A stretch of 25,120 nt of DNA from Microbacteriaceae bacterium. Its GTDB lineage: Bacteria > Actinomycetota > Actinomycetes > Actinomycetales > Microbacteriaceae. Position 1 is the first letter of the stretch; every line of letters starts with the position of its first letter. Position numbers and translations under genes: made by a program. Below the pieces are notes generated by a model. The model made no database searches and was not told the DNA's origin. It saw only the letters and a program-made list of their open reading frames with translations. Positions 20,682 through 25,120 of the stretch are shown one piece after another. Location: assembly GCA_017744755.1 (NCBI GenBank), contig JAGIAU010000003.1:1-25120 (forward strand), written 5' to 3'.

Positions 20682-22213
20682 GCTTCGGTCTCCTCGTGGG
20701 CGGTCGCGGCGTCCTCGGCGATGACGGCGACGATCGTGTCGGCGGTGACGTGCTCGCCGTTGACGAGCTCCGCGATCTTCCGGCGGTCCTTGAGGACGAG
20801 GATCCGATCGCTCAGGCGCACCACCTCCTCGAGCTCGGAGGAGATGAACACGACCGTGACCCCGCGCTCGGCGAGCGCCGCGACGGCGCCCTGGATCTCC
20901 GCCTTCGCCCCGATGTCGATGCCGCGGGTCGGCTCGTCGAGGATGAGGATCTCGGGCTGCGTCGCGAGCCAGCGGCCGAGCAGCACCTTCTGCTGGTTGC
21001 CGCCGGAGAGCTGCTTGATGGGACGCTCGGGGTCGGCGGGCCGGATGCCGAGCTCTCCGATGTACTTCTGGACGAGCTCGTCCTGCTCGCGCCGCGGGAT
21101 GGGCCGCGCCCAGCCGCGCTTCGTCTGCAGGCCGAGGATGAGGTTCTCCCGGACCGTCAGGTCGCGGATGATGCCCTCGTCGCGGCGGTTCTCGCTCGAG
21201 TAGGCGATGCGGGAGCGCATGGCGGCGCGGGGGCTCCGCAGGTCCGCCCGCTTCCCGGCGCGGATGATCGAGCCCGTGTCGGCGCGGTCGGCGCCGTAGA
21301 GCAGTCGGGCGAGCTCGGTGCGGCCGGAGCCGAGCAGTCCCGCGAGGCCGACGACCTCGCCGCGGTGCAGGTCGACGTCGGTCGGCGCGATCGAGCCCTT
21401 GCGTCCGAGGTCGGTCGCGCTGAGCACGACCTGCGGCTCGCCGTCGTGCCGCGCGCGACGGGCGGCGATGGAGCGCAGCGCGTCGGCGTCCTTGCCGATC
21501 ATCGTCGAGATCAGCGCGGTGCGGTCGAGGTCCTTCGTGAGGAACTCGCCCTCGTACCGGCCGTTCCGCAGGATCGTCATGCGGTCGGAGATCGCGTAGA
21601 CCTGGTCGAGGAAGTGCGAGACGAAGAGGATGGCGACGCCCTCGTCGCGCAGGCGCCGGATGACGCGGAAGAGATTGGCGACCTCGTTCGCGTCGAGGCT
21701 CGAGGTCGGCTCGTCGAGGATGAGCACCTTCGACTCGCGCTGCACGGCTCGCGCGATCGCGACGAGCTGCTGGACGGCGAGCGAGAGCGAGGAGAGCGGC
21801 GCGCGCGGGTCGAGCGCGCCGAGACCGAGGCGCTCGAGGGCGGCGTGCGCGGCGGCGTGCAGCGCCTTCCAGCGGATGCCGAGTGCGGAGCGGGGCTCCT
21901 GCCCGAGCATGACGTTCTCTCCGATGGAGAGGTTCGCGCAGAGGTTGACCTCCTGGTACACGGTCGCGATGCCCGCGTTGCGGGCGTCGGCGGTGCCGTT
22001 CAGGCGGCGGATCTCCCCCGCGATCCGGATCTCGCCGGCGTCGATGGGATAGACGCCCGTGAGCGCTTTGATGAGCGTCGACTTCCCGGCGCCGTTCTCG
22101 CCCATGAGCGAGTGGACCTCGCCCGGGAAGAGGCGGAAGTCGACGCCGTCGAGCGCCTTGACGCCCGGGAACTCGATCGAGATGCCGCGCATCTCGACGA
22201 CCGGCTCGGTCAT
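20678..22213 (-). CDS. Sugar ABC transporter ATP-binding protein (YtfR/RbsA-like, two NBDs)
   Basis: The energising subunit of the CUT2 importer, 511 residues with two fused nucleotide-binding domains. NBD1 (about 5-240) has Walker A GENGAGKST (38-46), the degenerate signature LSLAVQQLVAIARA and Walker B LILDEPTSSLD. NBD2 (about 260-500) has the atypical Walker A GLLGSGRTE, the signature LSGGNQQKVLLGRWL and Walker B ILILDEPTRGID. Length is standard for the family. It starts 89 bp after the binding-protein stop; GGAG lies about 9 nt upstream of the ATG at 22213. A strong hairpin in that gap may reduce its expression relative to the binding protein. Confidence 0.96.
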   Translation of the reverse strand: MTEPVVEMRGISIEFPGVKALDGVDFRLFPGEVHSLMGENGAGKSTLIKALTGVYPIDAGEIRIAGEIRRLNGTADARNAGIATVYQEVNLCANLSIGENVMLGQEPRSALGIRWKALHAAAHAALERLGLGALDPRAPLSSLSLAVQQLVAIARAVQRESKVLILDEPTSSLDANEVANLFRVIRRLRDEGVAILFVSHFLDQVYAISDRMTILRNGRYEGEFLTKDLDRTALISTMIGKDADALRSIAARRARHDGEPQVVLSATDLGRKGSIAPTDVDLHRGEVVGLAGLLGSGRTELARLLYGADRADTGSIIRAGKRADLRSPRAAMRSRIAYSSENRRDEGIIRDLTVRENLILGLQTKRGWARPIPRREQDELVQKYIGELGIRPADPERPIKQLSGGNQQKVLLGRWLATQPEILILDEPTRGIDIGAKAEIQGAVAALAERGVTVVFISSELEEVVRLSDRILVLKDRRKIAELVNGEHVTADTIVAVIAEDAATAHEETEA

Positions 22214-22257
22214 GGGCGGCTCCTTCCTCGGGGCTGGTCGGACGGGTTCGGGGATGG

Positions 22258-22291
22258 TCGCGGGGTCCCCGCCGTGGCGAGGACCCCGCGA
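22258..22291 (-). other. Intercistronic hairpin between binding-protein and ATPase genes
   Basis: TCGCGGGGTCC (22258-22268) is perfectly complementary to GGACCCCGCGA (22281-22291), with a 12-nt loop. It starts 11 nt after the binding-protein stop. It probably stabilises the upstream message or partly terminates transcription, giving more binding protein than transporter. No U-tract follows. Confidence 0.7.
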
Positions 22292-22302
22292 TCGGCGATG
22301 GA

Positions 22303-23316
22303 TCAGTACTTGCGGTCGGGCAGCGCGGCCTTGGCCGCCTCAGGCGAGTCGAACGTCGTGCTCGGCACGATGATCTGCGAGTCGACCGAGCCTCCCGCGA
22401 GGACCGTGTTCACGACCTCGAGGAGCGTGTCGCCGAAGAGCGGGTTGTACTCGGCGACGAAGCTGAGCTTGCCGTCGGCGAGCGCCTGCATGGCGTTCTT
22501 CGTGCCGTCGATCGTCGACACCTTGACGTCGACGCCGGGGACGAGGCCGGCCTCCTCGATCGCCTGGACGGCGCCGAGACCCATCTCGTCGTTCTGGGCG
22601 AAGATGTACTGGATGTCGTTGTTGTTCGCCTTGAGGACGGTCTCGATGACGCTCTTGGCCTCCTCGGTCGACCAGTTCGCGGTCTGCGCGCCGACCTTGA
22701 CGAAGTCGCTGCGCTTGCCGATGACGGAGTCGAAGCCCTCGTTGCGCTCGTTCACGACGCCGACGCCGGTCGGGCCCTCGAGCGTGAAGTACTTGGCGCC
22801 GTCCGGGAAGGTGTCGGAGGCCCACTGGCCGACCGCGGTCGCGACCTCGACGTTGTCGGGGGCGAGGCGGGTGACGTAGAGGCTCGGGTCGTCGGGCTCG
22901 ATGCCGCGGTCGACGAGGATGACCGGGATCTCGGCCTCCTGCGCGCGCTTGAGCGAGGCCTCCCAGCCGGACCCCTCCGTCGCGGAGAGCAGGATGACGT
23001 CGACGCCCTCGTCGACGAACGAGGTGAACGCGTCGATCTGCGACTTCTGGTCGAGGTTCGTCGCCGGCGCGTACTTCAGGTCGAAGCCCGCCTCGGCCGT
23101 GAACGTGTCCTGCACGTTCTGCTCGTTCGCGGCGCGCCAGGCGCCCTCGGGGCCGACGGCGACGAAGCCGATCGTGATGGGGCCCTCGGCCCCGCCGTCG
23201 CCGGCGCCGTCGTCGCCCGCGGGCGTCGTGCCGCCGGAGCAGGCCGCGAGGCCGAGCGCCAGGGCGCCCGCCGCGAAGGCCGTGGACCACTTGGTGATCC
23301 GCGTGGTGCTGTGCAT
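22303..23316 (-). CDS. Sugar-binding lipoprotein of CUT2 importer (YtfQ-like)
   Basis: A 337-residue periplasmic-binding-protein-fold lipoprotein. The lipobox LAAC gives lipidated C26 after the signal MHSTTRITKWSTAFAAGALA. An acidic, glycine-rich linker (about 27-45) follows, then the YtfQ-type start ITIGFVAVGPEGAWRAANEQ. Ligand-contact motifs include LLSATEGSGWEASL, PVILVDRGIEPDD and YIFAQNDEMGLGAV. AAGGAGGAG lies 5 nt before the ATG at 23316. YtfQ of E. coli binds galactofuranose; here the operon continues into araBDA, so L-arabinose is the more likely ligand (inference). It is the first gene of a seven-gene operon, downstream of two operator copies. Confidence 0.95.
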   Translation of the reverse strand: MHSTTRITKWSTAFAAGALALGLAACSGGTTPAGDDGAGDGGAEGPITIGFVAVGPEGAWRAANEQNVQDTFTAEAGFDLKYAPATNLDQKSQIDAFTSFVDEGVDVILLSATEGSGWEASLKRAQEAEIPVILVDRGIEPDDPSLYVTRLAPDNVEVATAVGQWASDTFPDGAKYFTLEGPTGVGVVNERNEGFDSVIGKRSDFVKVGAQTANWSTEEAKSVIETVLKANNNDIQYIFAQNDEMGLGAVQAIEEAGLVPGVDVKVSTIDGTKNAMQALADGKLSFVAEYNPLFGDTLLEVVNTVLAGGSVDSQIIVPSTTFDSPEAAKAALPDRKY

Positions 23317-23368
23317 CGAATCTCCTCCTTGAGATGCCGGCGCGTCGTCGCCCCGGCCCGATGTGTCA

Positions 23369-23383
23369 TGTCCCGCTGGGACA
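23369..23383. repeat. Perfect inverted repeat TGTCCC-GCT-GGGACA
   Basis: Arms of 6 bp and a 3-bp centre lie 53 bp upstream of the binding-protein start, downstream of the two operators, probably in the 5' leader. It could be a small RNA hairpin or another regulator's site. Confidence 0.4.
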
Positions 23384-23401
23384 CTCTACGGTTGTCGCTG
23401 A

Positions 23402-23417
23402 GGATGTTACCGGTCAC
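23402..23417. promoter_or_regulatory. Candidate LacI-type operator O1 of the arabinose operon
   Basis: GGATGTTACCGGTCAC contains the near-palindrome TGTTACCGGTCACA around the central ACCGGT, as expected for LacI-family regulators with a central CG. Extended to 23419 it reads ATGT-N-ACCGGT-N-ACAT. Confidence 0.65.
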
Positions 23418-23436
23418 ATTCGGCGCGCGCAAGCCG

Positions 23437-23452
23437 GGATGTTACCGGTCAC
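23437..23452. promoter_or_regulatory. Candidate LacI-type operator O2 of the arabinose operon
   Basis: An exact second copy of the 16-mer lies 35 bp from O1. A minus-strand promoter (TTGCGC 23433-23428, 17-bp spacer, TAACAT 23410-23405) would lie between and over the two operators, so binding would block it. The -35 match is weak. Confidence 0.6.
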
Positions 23453-23503
23453 GCGCGGCCGCCGTCGCGTTCCGGGCCGCGCCGGACCGGGCCGGAGCAG
23501 GCG

Positions 23504-24523
23504 CTACCGCTCGCGCGGCGCCGCCGTCGACGCGCGCACCACGAGCTCGGGCGCGATCTTGAAGCCGTGCTTGAGCGGCGTCCCCTCGAGCGAGGCGCGG
23601 AGGCTCTCGACCGTGCGCACCCCGAGCGCGTGGAAGTCCTGGCGGATCGTCGTCAGCGGCGGCAGGAAGTGCCGCGCGTCGGGCAGGTCGTCGAAGCCGA
23701 CGACGCTCACATCGCCCGGCACGTCGAGCCCGGCCTCGCGGAGACCGTGCAGCAGGCCGAGCGCCATCTGGTCGTTCGCGGCGAAGATCGCGGTGAACGG
23801 CGGCGCCGACCGCACCGAGCGGCCGAACTCGTAGCCGAAGTCGCTCGTCCAGTCGCCGACGACGACGGGGTGCTCGCGCAGGCCCGCCTTCCGCACGGCC
23901 GCATGCCAGGCGCGCTCGCGGGCCCGCGCGTCGAGCCAGTCGAGCGGCCCGGCGACGTGCAGGATCTCCCGGTGCCCGAGCGAGATGAGATGCTCGGTCG
24001 CGAGCGTCGCCCCGCGGCGCTGGTCGACGGAACCCGTGAGGAAGCTCGCGTCGGCGTCCGCCTTGACGACGAGGACCGGGATGCCGCCGGTGATCTCGCG
24101 GAGCACGTCGACCGAGGAGGAGCGCGGCGCGATGACGCAGAGCGCGTCGATCCCCTGGCTCGTCAGATGCTCGACCGCCTCGTGCGGGCTCTCGTCGCGC
24201 GTGTGCGCGAGCGTCACCGAGCTCACGGTGTAGCCCGCCTCGCGCGCGGCCTCCTCGACCCCGCGGAGCGTGCTGCCCGGGCCGTACTCGACGGCGCTGT
24301 CGACGATGACCCCGATGCGCTTCGAGCGCTTCGTCGCGAGCGCGCGGGCGGCGCTGTTCGGCCGGAACTTGACCTCGTCGATGACCTTGAGGACCTTGGC
24401 CCTGGTCTCCGGACGGATGTTCGGCGAGTCGTTCAGCACGCGCGAGACGGTCATGTGCGAGACCCCGGCGAGCGCGGCGACCTGCCGGATGTTCAGGCGG
24501 TCGTCACCTGCCGCGTTGCCCAT
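23504..24523 (-). CDS. LacI family regulator, probable arabinose-operon repressor
   Basis: A 339-residue LacI/GalR protein. The DNA-binding helix-turn-helix is at residues about 10-32 (LNIRQVAALAGVSHMTVSRVLN) with the hinge RPNSAARALATKRS (54-67). The effector domain (about 68-335) is a ribose-binding-protein fold with SVVGFDDLPDARHFLPPLTT near the end. The start at 24523 fits the family, with GAGG/GGCGGG purines upstream. It lies between the transporter-araBDA operon and the GH51 gene, all on the minus strand. Two identical LacI-type operators sit right downstream of it, before the operon, so it probably represses arabinose import and use and is released by arabinose or a derivative (inference). 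Confidence 0.94.
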   Translation of the reverse strand: MGNAAGDDRLNIRQVAALAGVSHMTVSRVLNDSPNIRPETRAKVLKVIDEVKFRPNSAARALATKRSKRIGVIVDSAVEYGPGSTLRGVEEAAREAGYTVSSVTLAHTRDESPHEAVEHLTSQGIDALCVIAPRSSSVDVLREITGGIPVLVVKADADASFLTGSVDQRRGATLATEHLISLGHREILHVAGPLDWLDARARERAWHAAVRKAGLREHPVVVGDWTSDFGYEFGRSVRSAPPFTAIFAANDQMALGLLHGLREAGLDVPGDVSVVGFDDLPDARHFLPPLTTIRQDFHALGVRTVESLRASLEGTPLKHGFKIAPELVVRASTAAPRER

Positions 24524-24602
24524 CGTCCCGCCTCGCCGGCGCGCCGGCCGCGCCCACGCTCACTGTAGTCGGCGCCCGGCTCGCCCCGGTGAACGCCCTG
24601 GC

Positions 24603-25120
24603 TCAGGCGGCCGGCCCGATGCGGACGGCCGCCCAGGCGATCGGGGGCAGCTCCAGGCGGAGCGCGTTCCCCCGCATCCCCGTCGCGAGCGGACGCGGAC
24701 GCACCCGCTCGGGGTCCTCGAGCGTGTTCACGGCGAAGCGGTCCGCATTCCAGATCCCGGATGCGTCCACCGCCGCCCCCGCCGCCGCGTCGGGGAGCTC
24801 GATCTCGACGACGACCGGCTCGGCGAGGCCCCGGTGCTGCAGGAAGACGGCGAACGCGCCGCTCGCGGCGTCGTGGCTCGCAGCCGCCGCGACCAGCGGG
24901 GCGTCGCCGTGCGCCGCGGTGGCGTAGACCGGCGCCTCGACGTCGAGGCGCAGCGCGCTGCCCCGGGCCAGCCGGGACGTCGTCGCGAAGGGATGGAACG
25001 TCGTCTGCCGCCAGGCCGGGCCGCCGTCGAGCGTCCGGATCTCGAACAGCCGCTTCACGTTGTCGACGAAGTGGTTCTCTGATGCGAACCACAGCCCGAA
25101 GCCGCTGAAGAGGTCGCTGG
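24603..25120 (-). CDS. Probable GH51 alpha-L-arabinofuranosidase, C-terminal part (5' end outside window)
   Basis: About 172 codons of an open frame that enters from the right edge. The stretch GGPAWRQTTFHPFATTSRLA is characteristic of the GH51 C-terminal domain, followed by RLDVEAPVYAT and an all-beta tail with ASHDAASGAFAVFLQHRG and a C-terminal LPPIAWAAVRIGPA. The catalytic TIM barrel would lie outside. The sequence just before GGPAW (NHFVDNVKRLFEIRTLD) does not show the 'LAQLVNVIAPI' segment I would expect, so subfamily and integrity are uncertain. An enzyme that frees L-arabinose from arabinan or arabinoxylan fits the neighbouring arabinose genes. The stop is 79 bp ahead of the lacI start. 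Confidence 0.72.
   Translation of the reverse strand, partial: SDLFSGFGLWFASENHFVDNVKRLFEIRTLDGGPAWRQTTFHPFATTSRLARGSALRLDVEAPVYATAAHGDAPLVAAAASHDAASGAFAVFLQHRGLAEPVVVEIELPDAAAGAAVDASGIWNADRFAVNTLEDPERVRPRPLATGMRGNALRLELPPIAWAAVRIGPAA

Noticed and set aside
20696..22879. 727-codon open frame on the plus strand
   Set aside because: It is antisense to the ABC ATPase and binding-protein genes; a shadow frame.
23402..23452. CRISPR or longer tandem repeat
   Set aside because: There are only two copies of a 16-mer, with a near-palindromic core and promoter position, which fits operators better.
1..25120. tRNA, rRNA, insertion sequences, phage genes or attachment sites
   Set aside because: I saw no cloverleaf sequence, transposase motif, terminal repeats or phage-like proteins while reading both strands.

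Overview
The window is very GC-rich, with GTG starts, GTGA/ATGA gene overlaps and several -10 boxes placed 6-7 nt ahead of start codons. Together with the gene content (ispH, HxlR, LacI, ROK and GntR regulators and kinases, a sugar importer without its own ATPase), this points to a high-GC actinobacterium. A member of the Microbacteriaceae is my best guess, by impression rather than by search. The DNA looks chromosomal; I see no phage, IS, CRISPR, tRNA or rRNA.

Region 1 (1-2314): the N-terminal part of ispH (minus strand, runs off the left edge), then a divergent TetR regulator and an SDR oxidoreductase with a palindromic candidate operator between them.

Region 2 (2277-11532): a candidate amino-sugar glycan locus. 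A minus-strand operon encodes a sugar-binding lipoprotein, two CUT1 permeases, N-acetylmannosamine-6-phosphate epimerase (NanE) and a ROK kinase. Divergent from it lie a GntR/HutC-type regulator, a DUF4127 protein and the remnant of an SIS-domain sugar isomerase that has lost its middle. Next comes a secreted three-domain protein (DUF4434 glycosidase-like, FN3, F5/8-type C) with a strong terminator behind it. Similar AATGG-N6-CCAA boxes occur upstream of gntR and twice upstream of the secreted protein, which suggests one regulon. The reading is: glycan cut outside the cell, product imported, ManNAc phosphorylated and epimerised to GlcNAc-6-P. The role of DUF4127 is unknown, and this is the most interesting part of the window.

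Region 3 (11593-14848): gntK (gluconate kinase) coupled to an HxlR regulator, divergent from a 750-residue fusion of a luciferase-like (LLM) flavin oxidoreductase with a BBE-type FAD-linked oxidase. The HxlR operator-like palindrome covers the hxlR -10 box and start.

Region 4 (14856-25120): an L-arabinose locus on the minus strand. A YtfQ-type binding protein, CUT2 ATPase and two permeases are followed by araB, araD and araA in a tightly overlapping operon. A LacI-type regulator and the C-terminal end of a probable GH51 alpha-L-arabinofuranosidase lie upstream. Two copies of a 16-bp LacI-type operator sit in the promoter region, and a perfect 11-bp hairpin separates the binding-protein gene from the ATPase gene. 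Together these genes would release, import and convert L-arabinose to D-xylulose-5-phosphate.
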